Positions 26,161 through 35,356 of a DNA stretch of 56,289 nt are shown piece by piece. A program made the translations under genes and the position numbers. The stretch lies in contig CABYZQ010000007.1 of the NCBI GenBank assembly GCA_902523535.1, forward strand, positions 1-56,289, read 5' to 3'. Source of the stretch: an uncultured Pelagibacteraceae bacterium (GTDB lineage Bacteria > Pseudomonadota > Alphaproteobacteria > Pelagibacterales > AG-422-B15). Each line of letters opens with the position of its first letter. Position 1 is the stretch's first letter. Under the pieces are notes generated by a model. The model did no database searches. It was given only the letters and a program-made list of their open reading frames with translations, and was not told the DNA's origin.

Positions 26161-28439
26161 TAATTCGTAAATTTATCATAATTGATTTCTCTTTTGCCTA
26201 CATGATTTGCTTCACTGATATATCCTTGCTCTTCTAATTGATCCATTATTCTTGCAGCACGATTGTAACCAATCTGAAGTTTACGTTGGAGCAGGCTTGT
26301 AGATGCCTTACCTTCTCTAGATATTATATCTATAGAATCTTTAAATAGGGCATCCTTATCATTGTCTGTCAAAGCATTGTCGATTTCATCACTTTCTTCC
26401 TCTTCTTTAGTTATTTCATCATCATACTCAGGCTGTCCTTGTTTTTGTAACGACTTCACAATATTTTCTATTTCATTATCTGAAATAAATGGTCCATGTA
26501 TTCGAGTTGTTTGTCCACCTGCTGTCATCATTAACATATCGCCTTTCCCAAGAAGCCTTTCAGCACCCTCTTCACCTAGGATAGTACGGCTGTCAAATTT
26601 AGAACTAACTTGAAAACTGATCCTGCTAGGGAAATTTGCTTTGATTGTGCCTGTAATAACATCAACGCTTGGTCTTTGCGTTGCCATGATTAAATGTATG
26701 CCTGCCGCTCTTGCCATCTGAGATAATCGCTGGATTGTGTGTTCAATTTCCTTTCCAGCAACCATCATTAGATCTGCCATTTCATCAACGACCACTACAA
26801 TGAATGGCATTTTTTTATTTTCAATTTCAATTTTTTTTGTTTCAGGCTGACCTGTTTCAGGATTTATGCCTGATTGAACTGACCTTATTATTTTTTCTGA
26901 TTTATTAATAGCATCCGCAATTCTAACGTTATAGTTTTCAATATTTCTAACTCCTAAAAGTGACATCTTTTTGTATCTGGACTCCATCTCTCTAACCACC
27001 CACTTAAGAGCAATTATCGCTTTCTTTGGATCAGTAACAACTGGCGTAATCAAATGAGGCACTCCCTCATAAACTGACAATTCAAGCATCTTAGGATCTA
27101 TTAAAATGAACTTACAATCATCCGGTGAATGCTTGTATAAAATTGAAGTAATCATAACATTAATACCAACCGATTTACCTGATCCGGTTGTGCCTGCAAT
27201 TAACAGGTGAGGCATATTTTCAAGATTTGCAAACACTGCATGTCCACTTATGTCTTTGCCTAGCGCCAATATTAAATTTTTCTCATTTGTAACAAACCTC
27301 TCGTTTTTAAAGAGCTCGCTTAAGTACACAGGGTTTTTAACAGAATTTGGTATTTCTATGCCAATAACATTTTTCCCTGGAATAATTGCTACCCTTGCTG
27401 ACATTGCGCTCATATTTCTTGCAATATCATCTGACAATGAAATAATTTTAGAAGCTTTAATTCCTGGAGCAGGTTGTAATTCATACATGGTGACAATGGG
27501 ACCAGGTGAAACGTTAATGATCTCTCCTTCAATTTTAAAGTCAATAAGTACATTTTTAAGCTTTTCAGCATTAATTTTTAATTCTTCCTGATCAGCTGAA
27601 GTTTCTGACTTTGAGTCAGGACGCGTTAGAATATCAATGCCAGGAGCTTTATAATTAATATCATCTATAAATATTTCATTTTGTTGTTCTACGAGTATGT
27701 CTCTCTTGGCTTCACTAATAAAATCATTTACAGGCTGATCTTTTATGTCGTCAAAATTAATTTTTGGTTCAAGCTTTTGATTATTAACTTCTTCCTGATC
27801 AAATCTTTTTCTGAAAGGAAGATTAAAAGAAAAGTATTTTTTAAAAAATTCAAGTTTACCTTTTGGCCTGATTAAAAAATTAAAAATAGCTTTTAAAAAA
27901 AGATAAATGCTACCCCACTCATTTATATTTAAACCCATTGATCCATAAAAAAATAATAAAAATAAAAGGAAGAAAAATGAGACGAGCGCATAAAAGAAGT
28001 AATTATTTTCAATCAGGTTAAAGCTAATTAAGTACTGAACTATTTGATTAGCAATAACTCCATTGAAGCCCGATAATTGAATAAATTCTGAAAAAACTGA
28101 CAGCGCAATTATCATTAATGGCAGCAATAATAAATTAAGTGCAAAAAATCGAAGTCTTTTTGTAAAAAATATTTTATAGGACCAACTGATCAAGACAGGA
28201 CAAATTAATAAGCTAAAGTACCCAAACATTTGGAGAAGAATATTAGAGATATTAGCCCCAATTAACCCAGTAAGGTTTCTCACCTCAGAACTATTCAAGT
28301 TATTTATATTTGGATCAAAAGGAGAGTAGCTAATAATGGATGCAAAAACAAAAATACTCAGGACAGCGAATAATAATCCTGACAACTCTAGAGCACGATT
28401 AATAACAAAAATTCTTAATGAATCTGGTAAAAGCTTCAT
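26160..28439 (-). CDS. ftsK: DNA translocase FtsK
   Basis: FtsK pumps chromosome dimers through the septum and activates XerCD recombination. Four N-terminal membrane helices (within about the first 180 residues) are followed by a short charged linker. The alpha-beta motor has Walker A GTTGSGKSVGIN (near 418) and Walker B FIVVVVDEMADLMM. A C-terminal gamma winged-helix domain (LLQRKLQIGYNRAARIMDQLEEQGYI) would read KOPS. At 759 residues the linker is much shorter than in E. coli, as in many alphaproteobacteria. It is divergent from the UbiH-like gene across 105 bp. Confidence 0.97.
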   Translation of the reverse strand: MKLLPDSLRIFVINRALELSGLLFAVLSIFVFASIISYSPFDPNINNLNSSEVRNLTGLIGANISNILLQMFGYFSLLICPVLISWSYKIFFTKRLRFFALNLLLLPLMIIALSVFSEFIQLSGFNGVIANQIVQYLISFNLIENNYFFYALVSFFFLLFLLFFYGSMGLNINEWGSIYLFLKAIFNFLIRPKGKLEFFKKYFSFNLPFRKRFDQEEVNNQKLEPKINFDDIKDQPVNDFISEAKRDILVEQQNEIFIDDINYKAPGIDILTRPDSKSETSADQEELKINAEKLKNVLIDFKIEGEIINVSPGPIVTMYELQPAPGIKASKIISLSDDIARNMSAMSARVAIIPGKNVIGIEIPNSVKNPVYLSELFKNERFVTNEKNLILALGKDISGHAVFANLENMPHLLIAGTTGSGKSVGINVMITSILYKHSPDDCKFILIDPKMLELSVYEGVPHLITPVVTDPKKAIIALKWVVREMESRYKKMSLLGVRNIENYNVRIADAINKSEKIIRSVQSGINPETGQPETKKIEIENKKMPFIVVVVDEMADLMMVAGKEIEHTIQRLSQMARAAGIHLIMATQRPSVDVITGTIKANFPSRISFQVSSKFDSRTILGEEGAERLLGKGDMLMMTAGGQTTRIHGPFISDNEIENIVKSLQKQGQPEYDDEITKEEEESDEIDNALTDNDKDALFKDSIDIISREGKASTSLLQRKLQIGYNRAARIMDQLEEQGYISEANHVGKREINYDKFTN

Positions 28440-28544
28440 ATTTTATACCCGCGAAAATATTTAATATATTCTGTTGGCAATTGATTCACGTGGCCATTAT
28501 ATAACTTCTTAAATAATATAAGGACAAAATAATTTTTATAAAAA

Positions 28545-29705
28545 ATGAACTATGATTTTATTATATATGGCGGGGGAATGTCCTCTCAGATCGCAGCATT
28601 AGCACTTGCTAAGGATAACTTTAAAGTATGTTTCATTGAAAATTCCACCATTAAAAAGAGTGACTCTAATTTAGTTACCTTCTTGTCTCAGGGCTCAATA
28701 AACTATTTATGCAGCATTGTAGACGACGCAGCAGTTTTCGAAGAATATTTAGATATCACAAAAATTACATGTGATATGGCAAAAAAAAATAAGAATTCAA
28801 GTATTACATTTGATAGCGAACCCAATTCAGTAATGGGAAAAATATTACCCAATAAAATCATTAAAAATAAATTAGACTCAGGTCTAAAGGAAAATAAAAA
28901 TATTGATACTTTAGTCAAAAGAAAATCTATACACAAAGAAACAAATTCGAATAAAGTTTCAATAGTAATTGATAGGCAAAAAGAAATATTTGCTAGCGTC
29001 TTCATCTTATCTATAAATGATCAAACATTATTAGATCGCAAAAAGATAAAGTTTATATCTCACGATTTAAATCAAACAGCTTTATCAATGAATGTTTCTG
29101 GAGATTTTAAAAAACAAAATCATGCATTTCAAATTTTTACAACAAGTGGACCATTAGCTTTTTTGCCTTATTCAAAAAATCAGGCATCTTTAGTTTGGTC
29201 TTTAAAAGATGACTCAGAAGAACTTCATTATGTAAAAAATGATTTTGAACGTAAGATCAATAATTATTTTGAAAAAGAAATAGGCACTTTAAAAATTAAA
29301 AATATTGAAACACATAAACTAAATTTTAATTTTGCAAAAAAATTATATGATGAAAGTACAGTTATCATTGGAAATATTGCTCATAATATTCATCCGATAG
29401 CTGGGCAAGGTTTGAATCTAAGTATTAAGGATATTTCTTTATTTTCAAAAATAATTTCAAAATATACATCTATAGGATATGAGTTGAATAATAAAATATT
29501 ATTTAAAGAATTTGATCAACTTAGAAAAATAGATAATGCGGCATATTCTTTTGGAACATTAGCATTGGACAAATTTTTATCGAGTAAAAATAGTTTAGTA
29601 AGTAAGATTGCGAATATGGGTATTAAAGTTCTAGAAAAAAGCAGCTTTGCAAAACAAAAAATTGTTAAAAATGCTACAGGTGCAGAGTATTTTAAATCAC
29701 TCTAG
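28545..29705 (+). CDS. UbiH/UbiF-family FAD-dependent hydroxylase (ubiquinone synthesis type)
   Basis: This family hydroxylates the ubiquinone ring. The N-terminal FAD fold IIYGGGMSSQIAALAL and the C-terminal HPIAGQGLNLSIKDISLF are the two signatures. Where most members read GDAAH this protein reads GNIAH, so the ribityl-binding aspartate is replaced by asparagine. The middle is lysine- and asparagine-rich and poorly conserved. Length is 386 residues, in the normal range. No other ubi gene is near. Position-specific roles (C1, C5 or C6 hydroxylation) cannot be assigned, and the altered aspartate leaves activity a little uncertain. Confidence 0.8.
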   Translation: MNYDFIIYGGGMSSQIAALALAKDNFKVCFIENSTIKKSDSNLVTFLSQGSINYLCSIVDDAAVFEEYLDITKITCDMAKKNKNSSITFDSEPNSVMGKILPNKIIKNKLDSGLKENKNIDTLVKRKSIHKETNSNKVSIVIDRQKEIFASVFILSINDQTLLDRKKIKFISHDLNQTALSMNVSGDFKKQNHAFQIFTTSGPLAFLPYSKNQASLVWSLKDDSEELHYVKNDFERKINNYFEKEIGTLKIKNIETHKLNFNFAKKLYDESTVIIGNIAHNIHPIAGQGLNLSIKDISLFSKIISKYTSIGYELNNKILFKEFDQLRKIDNAAYSFGTLALDKFLSSKNSLVSKIANMGIKVLEKSSFAKQKIVKNATGAEYFKSL

Positions 29706-30349
29706 TGCAGTTGATCACTTTTTTCGCCGGGGGAGTCAAATATATACGATTGATAAAGAGCTTCCAAAACATGGCTCCTTGTTATAATTGTTTTTGATTC
29801 AAGAAGTAGCTGTTTCTCTTCAGCAGTAAAGGGAACAAGAATTCCTGAGTAATTAATGAGTTGCTCTGTAGGCGTGTCTTTAATTATTTCCCAATCAGCC
29901 ATTATTTTTCTATTCTCAAGATACCTTTTTACAAGAGCCAGCAGCCTTGATCGATCGATGGAGTCGACCTCTTGAGGTTTAAGGTCTGTTTCATATTGAT
30001 TATAATCAGGTATGATTTGTCTATAGGGAGTGGTTGTATTCAATTCTTCTTTTACTTCGAATCTGATTGATCCTGATAATGTTATCAGATAGCGATTATC
30101 TTCAGCTTCGTTAAATGTAGATATTCTTCCTAAACAACCCACTTTCTTCAGTGTTGTTTCACCAGGCTTACTCGGCTGAATCATGCCTATGACCCGACCA
30201 GGAGAGGCTAATGCATTGTCAATCATTTGAACGTATCTGGGCTCGAAGATATTCAATGGAAGTTGAGTACCTGGGAATAATACAGCGCCCGTGAGGGGAA
30301 AAATTGCAACTTTCTTAGGAAGCATATCAATATTTGAAAAGTTAGACAT
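29702..30349 (-). CDS. LON substrate-binding domain protein (COG2802-like)
   Basis: The protein matches the N-terminal domain of Lon protease without ATPase or peptidase parts: KVAIFPLTGAVLFPGTQLPLNIFEPRYVQMI, then GMIQP, GCLGRI and YLITLSGSIRFEV. Such stand-alone proteins (about 215 residues, as here) are conserved in alphaproteobacteria next to thioredoxin or UbiH genes; their job is unknown, perhaps substrate recognition or scaffolding. The C-terminal helices are present. Its stop shares the palindrome CTAG with the UbiH-like stop on the opposite strand. Confidence 0.88.
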   Translation of the reverse strand: MSNFSNIDMLPKKVAIFPLTGAVLFPGTQLPLNIFEPRYVQMIDNALASPGRVIGMIQPSKPGETTLKKVGCLGRISTFNEAEDNRYLITLSGSIRFEVKEELNTTTPYRQIIPDYNQYETDLKPQEVDSIDRSRLLALVKRYLENRKIMADWEIIKDTPTEQLINYSGILVPFTAEEKQLLLESKTIITRSHVLEALYQSYIFDSPGEKSDQLH

Positions 30350-30514
30350 TTAAATGAAGTTTATAATATATTATTAAAAATATAAATAATCTGCTTATCT
30401 TGAAATACAAGGATTAACTATAAATTTTGAGCTTTTTATAGAGTTTAAATAAGGATTTATCCATTTTATGAGGGCTTATATTCATGTTTTAAAAGTGCTA
30501 TAGAGGATGGGTTT

Positions 30515-31471
30515 ATGAGTGGAAATACTGCAGTTCTTGCTCCTGGAAAAGGATGGGGCAATTTTGTTTCATATGTTTCATGCTTCAAAAAGATTTCAGA
30601 TGTTAAAAGAAAAAAAATAATCCTCATAACAAAAAAATTCTCTAGCGCAGAAGCATACTTAGGTGATCAAAATTTTATATCAGATTTTGTGGATATTCAA
30701 GACAGTAGCAGGGGAGCTTTAAGACAGTTTAAACTCATTTTTGATCTCACATATAAATTAAGATCTTTAAACATTTCAGAAATTTTTATTTTTCACTCAT
30801 CCGCACTTTTGGTTATCTTATGTTATTTGAGTGGAATTAAAAAGGTCTATGCGCCTGGAATTGGAATTCAAAATTTTTTTTTAAAAAAAGATTACAAGTT
30901 TTATGAAAACTATAAATCAAATTTAATTAATCAAATTGATGAGAGTATGGAGTTAACAAACAAGATATTAGGAATAAATGACTGTTCTTTTACCACCCTA
31001 GAATACAATGAGGCAGTTGATTCATCAAAAGTAATGGTATGCATGGCATCTTCTGGACCTTCAAGGCAATGGGGCTTAAAAAATTTTATAAAGCTCGTCA
31101 ATTTTTTGAAGTTAAAAGGCTTCAAGAAATTTGTTATTTTATCTGGATTGGATCAGGTTGATGAAGAAATAAAGATTTCGGCAGAGGTTGGAAATGACGT
31201 GGAATTAATTCTAACATCACAAAATACGATCAGGGAAGTTATTCCACATATTAAAACCAGTTCTTTTTTTATAGGTCACGATACAGGCTTCTCTCACCTA
31301 GCTTTAGCTTATGGCAAAAAAAGTTACATTCTTTTTGGTGATTGTGAGCCAAGTATTTATACAGATTTAATTGTACCTATTGATAAAGATGACGATGTTC
31401 CCAGATCAGATGAATGCATAAGAACCATTACTTTTGAGAAAGTAAAAGAAATATATGAAGCTAATCAATAA
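30515..31471 (+). CDS. Glycosyltransferase family 9 (heptosyltransferase-like)
   Basis: GT9 enzymes add heptose or related sugars to lipopolysaccharide core. The C-terminal nucleotide-sugar block IGHDTGFSHLALAYGKKSYILFG matches the family's DTG..HLA signature, and the N-terminal APGKGWGNFVSY has the glycine-rich first loop. At 318 residues it is a little short. A good ribosome site (AGAGGA, about 7 nt before the ATG) supports the start. The 165 bp upstream gap is A+T-rich with no feature I can name. It sits before a tRNA and a FkbM methyltransferase, suggesting a small surface-glycan segment. The donor and acceptor are unknown. Confidence 0.75.
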   Translation: MSGNTAVLAPGKGWGNFVSYVSCFKKISDVKRKKIILITKKFSSAEAYLGDQNFISDFVDIQDSSRGALRQFKLIFDLTYKLRSLNISEIFIFHSSALLVILCYLSGIKKVYAPGIGIQNFFLKKDYKFYENYKSNLINQIDESMELTNKILGINDCSFTTLEYNEAVDSSKVMVCMASSGPSRQWGLKNFIKLVNFLKLKGFKKFVILSGLDQVDEEIKISAEVGNDVELILTSQNTIREVIPHIKTSSFFIGHDTGFSHLALAYGKKSYILFGDCEPSIYTDLIVPIDKDDDVPRSDECIRTITFEKVKEIYEANQ

Positions 31472-31510
31472 CTTTTGCTGTAAAAAAAAATTCAACAAAT
31501 ATAGATACTG

Positions 31511-31539
31511 TTGCAATTACAATACTTTAATGTCATAAC
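31511..31539 (+). promoter_or_regulatory. Possible promoter of the tRNA-Gly gene
   Basis: TTGCAA (31511-31516) and CATAAC (31534-31539) are separated by 17 bp, and each matches four of six consensus bases. Transcription would begin shortly before the tRNA 5' end at 31553. The match is modest and the region is A+T-rich. Confidence 0.3.
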
Positions 31540-31552
31540 CTTTTAATAATTC

Positions 31553-31627
31553 GCGAGTGTAGCTCAGTGGTAGAGCGAAACGTTGCCAACGTTTAGGTCG
31601 AGGGTTCGACTCCCTTCACTCGCTCCA
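31553..31627 (+). tRNA. tRNA-Gly (anticodon GCC), CCA encoded
   Basis: The cloverleaf can be drawn by hand. The acceptor stem GCGAGTG (31553-31559) pairs with CACTCGC (31617-31623). A D-arm GCTC/GAGC, an anticodon stem AAACG/CGTTT with loop TTGCCAA (anticodon GCC at 31585-31587), and a T-arm containing GGTTCGACTCC follow. The discriminator is T, and CCA (31625-31627) is encoded. It reads GGC and GGT codons. The FkbM methyltransferase start follows 8 bp later. Confidence 0.97.
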
Positions 31628-31635
31628 AAGTGATA

Positions 31636-32397
31636 ATGGCCAAGCTCTTTAATCGAAAAAAAACTGAATTTTTTCTAAAAAAATTTCTTAAACTCTCTGA
31701 TTCTTTTTTATTAAAACGAAGGGCAATGAGGTATCTAAAAAAAGGGGAGAGAGAAATGCGAGTTCTCAAAGATCTAGTGGATAAATCAATAGCATCAATA
31801 GACATTGGTGTTTACAGAGGCGTTTATGCATTTCATTTATCTTATCTCTCCAAATTTGTATATGCCTTTGAGGCTAACTCATTATTGCATTCCAGACTTC
31901 TTTCAGCGTTTGGAAATAAAAAAAATGTCAAGGTAGAAAATCTTGCAATCTCTTCATCTAGTGGTCATACAGATCTCAGAATTCCAATTAGGGATGATGA
32001 GGCTGAGTATGACGTCGAGCAAAAATATGCACTTGGTACAGCTACTATTCATGATAATAATGACCTTGGAAAACTAAGATTCCATACAATTAAAAATATA
32101 AAAAAAATAACCCTAGATGAATATGATTTTAATCATAAAGTTGGGTTTGTTAAAATTGATGTTGAGGGTCATGAACTAGATATAATTCGTGGAGCAACTA
32201 ATTTTTTAAAAAATAATAAGCCAGTATTGCTAATTGAAATTGAAGAACAACACACTGGTATGGATCCAAATTTGATTATTTCAGAAATAAAAAACTTTGG
32301 GTATGATTGTTTTTATGTGAATGAAGAATATGAGATAAAGCCTTTGGTTGACGCCCAGTCTGTAAAAAATAATAATTTTATCTTTTTACCTGATTAA
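31636..32397 (+). CDS. FkbM family SAM-dependent methyltransferase
   Basis: FkbM-type enzymes O-methylate sugars or other hydroxyls. The SAM-binding IDIGVYRGVYAFHLS, the acidic end of the second strand in VYAFEANSLLHSRL, and the family block VGFVKIDVEGHELDIIRGA followed by LLIEIEEQH identify it. The ATG at 31636 (MAKLFNR, 253 residues) is preferred to a GTG two codons upstream. It begins 8 bp after the tRNA CCA, so its message is probably released by tRNA 3' processing and would be nearly leaderless. With the upstream glycosyltransferase it may decorate a surface polysaccharide, which is inference. Confidence 0.85.
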   Translation: MAKLFNRKKTEFFLKKFLKLSDSFLLKRRAMRYLKKGEREMRVLKDLVDKSIASIDIGVYRGVYAFHLSYLSKFVYAFEANSLLHSRLLSAFGNKKNVKVENLAISSSSGHTDLRIPIRDDEAEYDVEQKYALGTATIHDNNDLGKLRFHTIKNIKKITLDEYDFNHKVGFVKIDVEGHELDIIRGATNFLKNNKPVLLIEIEEQHTGMDPNLIISEIKNFGYDCFYVNEEYEIKPLVDAQSVKNNNFIFLPD

Positions 32398-32441
32398 AAA
32401 TTTCACATACATATCAATGCTAATTGTGTAGAGTATTACAC

Positions 32442-33785
32442 ATGAGAGCTTCACCACTAGCCAGGTATTCATGGTCAATGTTTGACTGGGCAAACCAACC
32501 CTTTTATACATTAATTACAACATTTGTATTTTCATATTATTTTTCACAGGTATTCATTGGAGATGATGTTCGTGGTCCAGAACTTTGGGGTTATACACAG
32601 ACCATTGCTGGATTATCTGTAGCTTTATTAAGTCCTATACTCGGTTCTATTGCTGACTTAAGAGGTAATCGGAAACCATGGATTTTGTTTTTTTCAATAG
32701 TATTTGTTATTTCTATGTGCTTTCTTTGGTTCGCTCTCCCTGGTGCCCCTAATGGTGTTTGGTTAATAATGATCGCAATGACTGCTGCAACCGCAGCAAT
32801 CGCATTCGCTGAAGTTTTTAACAATGCCATGCTCCCCTCGATTGAAACTGAAGATAAGGTTGGTTATCTTAGCGGATTAGGATACGGCCTCGGTTATTTT
32901 GGGGGGTTGGTGGCATTAATTCTCTTTTTAATTTTTTTTGTAAATGCTGAAGTTCCACCGTTTGGATTAGATGCAGAAACTTTTGAAAATATAAGAATAG
33001 TGGGACCAATAGGTGCTTTTTGGTATGCACTATTTATTGTTCCATTTTTTTTATTTACCCCCGATGTAAAGTCTATTCAAATATCGGTTGTCAATTCAAT
33101 TAGACAAGGTCTGCAAAATTTTTTTGATACACTTCGAAAAGTAAGAGATTTCAAAAACGTCATCACTTTTTTGTTTGCTCGGATGTTTTATCAGGATGCT
33201 CTTAATGCCATGTTTATATTTGGAGGCATTTATGCAGCTCAAGTTTTGGATTGGGGTTTTCAGGAGCTACTTATACTTGGGATTATTGTAAATATTTTTG
33301 CTGCCCCTGGCGCTATCTTGGGAGGATGGTTTAATGATAAAATTGGTGCCAAGCGAGTTGTGATGTTTTCTGTTGTTGGACTAATGGTCACAGCTGTTAT
33401 GGCAGTATCTATAACTCGAGACACATTATTTTTTGTAATTCCAGTCGATGCCTATTCTTATACAGTTAATGAATATACATTTGGTCTTTACGAGTCTATT
33501 GGAGAGGTTGTATATGTCCTAGTTGTAATATTTCTTGGAACATTTTCAGGTCCCGCTCAAGCTGCTTCAAGAGCCTTAATGTCTAACATAGCGCCAAGAA
33601 AATATATTACTGAATTTTTTGGCTTGTTTGCTTTCGCGGGCAAGGCTACCTCGTGGTTGGCGCCGGCGATAATTGCCTTTTTAACCGCTTACTATGAAAG
33701 TTTAAGAATTGGGATGGGTGCAATTATTGTTTTTACCATAATCGGCTTAATAGCTTTGATGTATGTCAAGGAAACTAGAGAATAA
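32442..33785 (+). CDS. Major facilitator transporter, UMF1/Atg22-like
   Basis: A 447-residue inner-membrane protein with about twelve hydrophobic helices. The opening YSWSMFDWANQPFYTLITTFVFSYYF is the hallmark of the UMF1 (Atg22-like) branch of the MFS, and a loop reads SPILGSIADLRGNRKPW like the MFS motif between helices 2 and 3. The ATG at 32442 is chosen because the family's conserved start follows directly. Yeast Atg22 exports vacuolar amino acids; substrates of bacterial members are unknown. The stop lies 4 bp from that of purH on the other strand. Confidence 0.87.
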   Translation: MRASPLARYSWSMFDWANQPFYTLITTFVFSYYFSQVFIGDDVRGPELWGYTQTIAGLSVALLSPILGSIADLRGNRKPWILFFSIVFVISMCFLWFALPGAPNGVWLIMIAMTAATAAIAFAEVFNNAMLPSIETEDKVGYLSGLGYGLGYFGGLVALILFLIFFVNAEVPPFGLDAETFENIRIVGPIGAFWYALFIVPFFLFTPDVKSIQISVVNSIRQGLQNFFDTLRKVRDFKNVITFLFARMFYQDALNAMFIFGGIYAAQVLDWGFQELLILGIIVNIFAAPGAILGGWFNDKIGAKRVVMFSVVGLMVTAVMAVSITRDTLFFVIPVDAYSYTVNEYTFGLYESIGEVVYVLVVIFLGTFSGPAQAASRALMSNIAPRKYITEFFGLFAFAGKATSWLAPAIIAFLTAYYESLRIGMGAIIVFTIIGLIALMYVKETRE

Positions 33786-33789
33786 GTTT

Positions 33790-35355
33790 TTAATGTCTAA
33801 AATGTCTTATTCCAGTAAATACCATTGATATGCCTGCATCTTCTGCTGCTTTAATAACCTCATCATCTTTAACAGAGCCGCCTGGTTGAATAACCGCTGT
33901 AGCCCCTGATGATATCGTGACTAAGAGACCGTCAGCAAACGGGAAAAAAGCATCTGAGGCAACAACTGAATTTTTGAGAGAATTTTCATCACTGCTTTCC
34001 ATTTCACTATTTTTTTGAGACGCAATTTTGGCACTATCAACTCTACTCATCTGACCTGCACCTATACCAATTGTCTTTTGATTTTTTACATAAATGATGG
34101 CGTTTGATTTAACATGTTTACACACTTTGAATGCAAACAACATATCATCCATTTGGTCACTCGTTGGCTCTTTCTGAGTAACAATTTTTAAATCTGATTT
34201 TTCAGTTTGTTTAATATCACCTGACTGCACAAGAATACCACCTTCAATACTTTTAAAATTTTGTGAAATGTGTTTCTCATGCAAAGAAGGCAAAACTAAA
34301 ATACGTAAATTATTTTTTGTTTTAAAAATCTTCTCTGCTTCATCACTAATTCCAGGCGCAATGATAACTTCAGTAAATATTTTAATAATTTCTTTTGCAG
34401 TATCTTCATCAATAATTTGATTAGCAGCAATAATTCCCCCAAACGCACTTGTGGTATCACATGAGAATGCCTTTAAGTACGCATCACTTAATGAACTTGC
34501 ACTTGCAACACCGCAGGGGTTTGCATGTTTGATGATCGCAACAGTTGGAACATTTTGATCAAATTCTTTGATCAATTGTAAAGCCGCGTCAGAGTCATTA
34601 ATATTATTATAACTCAGCTCTTTTCCTTGCAGTAACGTTGCATAAGGAATGCCTGATTGGTGTTGTGATGATTTATAAAGTCCAGCTGATTGATGAGGGT
34701 TTTCACCGTAGCGAAGTGTTGATGATAATTTACCCACTGATGAAAAATTATTAACCTGATCACTTTGATCTCGATGAAACCAATTGCTGATCATAGAATC
34801 ATAATAAGCAGTCATCGAAAATGTCTTGGCAGCTAACTTTTTTCTAAAGTCTAAAGTTGTTGATCCTTTGTTTTCCTTCATCTCATTGATCACATCTGAG
34901 TAGTCGTTTACGTCAGTAACTACTGTTACAAATTTGTGATTCTTTGCAGCTGAGCGCAACATCGCGGGTCCGCCAATGTCTATGTTTTCGATGCAAATTT
35001 CCTCATTTTCTTGAGTATTTATAGTTTCTTCAAAAGGATAAAGATTAACAACGATCAAATCAATATCTTCAATGCCATGTTCTTTTTGAGACTGAACATG
35101 GTCTTTATCATCTCTTTTAGCAAGTAATCCTCCATGAACATTGGGATGTAATGTCTTCACACGTCCGTCCATCATTTCTGGAAAACTTGTTAATGTGGAG
35201 ACATCCATGACGTCCACACCCATTTCAGCAATAGCTTTTGCAGTACCACCTGTTGAAACAATCTTCACTCCATGTTCTTGTAGTGAGCGAACAATTTCTT
35301 CTAAACCTGATTTATCTGAAACAGATATCAGAGCCGTTTTTATTTTGACGTCCAA
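33790..35355 (-). CDS. purH: Bifunctional AICAR transformylase / IMP cyclohydrolase
   Basis: PurH performs the last two steps of IMP synthesis. The N-terminal MGS-like cyclohydrolase domain opens ALISVSDKSGLEEIV and has STGGTAKAI and GRVKTLHPNVHGG. The C-terminal transformylase domain has the catalytic KHANPCGVA and the ending DDEVIKAAEDAGISMVFTGIRHFRH. Length is 521 residues. The only reasonable start is a TTG at 35355. It is preceded by AAGAGG with about 8 nt spacing, the ribosome site lying in the last codons of rpe, so rpe-purH translation is coupled. Confidence 0.96.
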   Translation of the reverse strand: MDVKIKTALISVSDKSGLEEIVRSLQEHGVKIVSTGGTAKAIAEMGVDVMDVSTLTSFPEMMDGRVKTLHPNVHGGLLAKRDDKDHVQSQKEHGIEDIDLIVVNLYPFEETINTQENEEICIENIDIGGPAMLRSAAKNHKFVTVVTDVNDYSDVINEMKENKGSTTLDFRKKLAAKTFSMTAYYDSMISNWFHRDQSDQVNNFSSVGKLSSTLRYGENPHQSAGLYKSSQHQSGIPYATLLQGKELSYNNINDSDAALQLIKEFDQNVPTVAIIKHANPCGVASASSLSDAYLKAFSCDTTSAFGGIIAANQIIDEDTAKEIIKIFTEVIIAPGISDEAEKIFKTKNNLRILVLPSLHEKHISQNFKSIEGGILVQSGDIKQTEKSDLKIVTQKEPTSDQMDDMLFAFKVCKHVKSNAIIYVKNQKTIGIGAGQMSRVDSAKIASQKNSEMESSDENSLKNSVVASDAFFPFADGLLVTISSGATAVIQPGGSVKDDEVIKAAEDAGISMVFTGIRHFRH

Positions 35356-35356
35356 T

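Noticed and set aside
27250-27591. 113-codon frame antisense to ftsK
   Set aside because: It follows the codon pattern of ftsK on the other strand and has no ribosome site or family resemblance.
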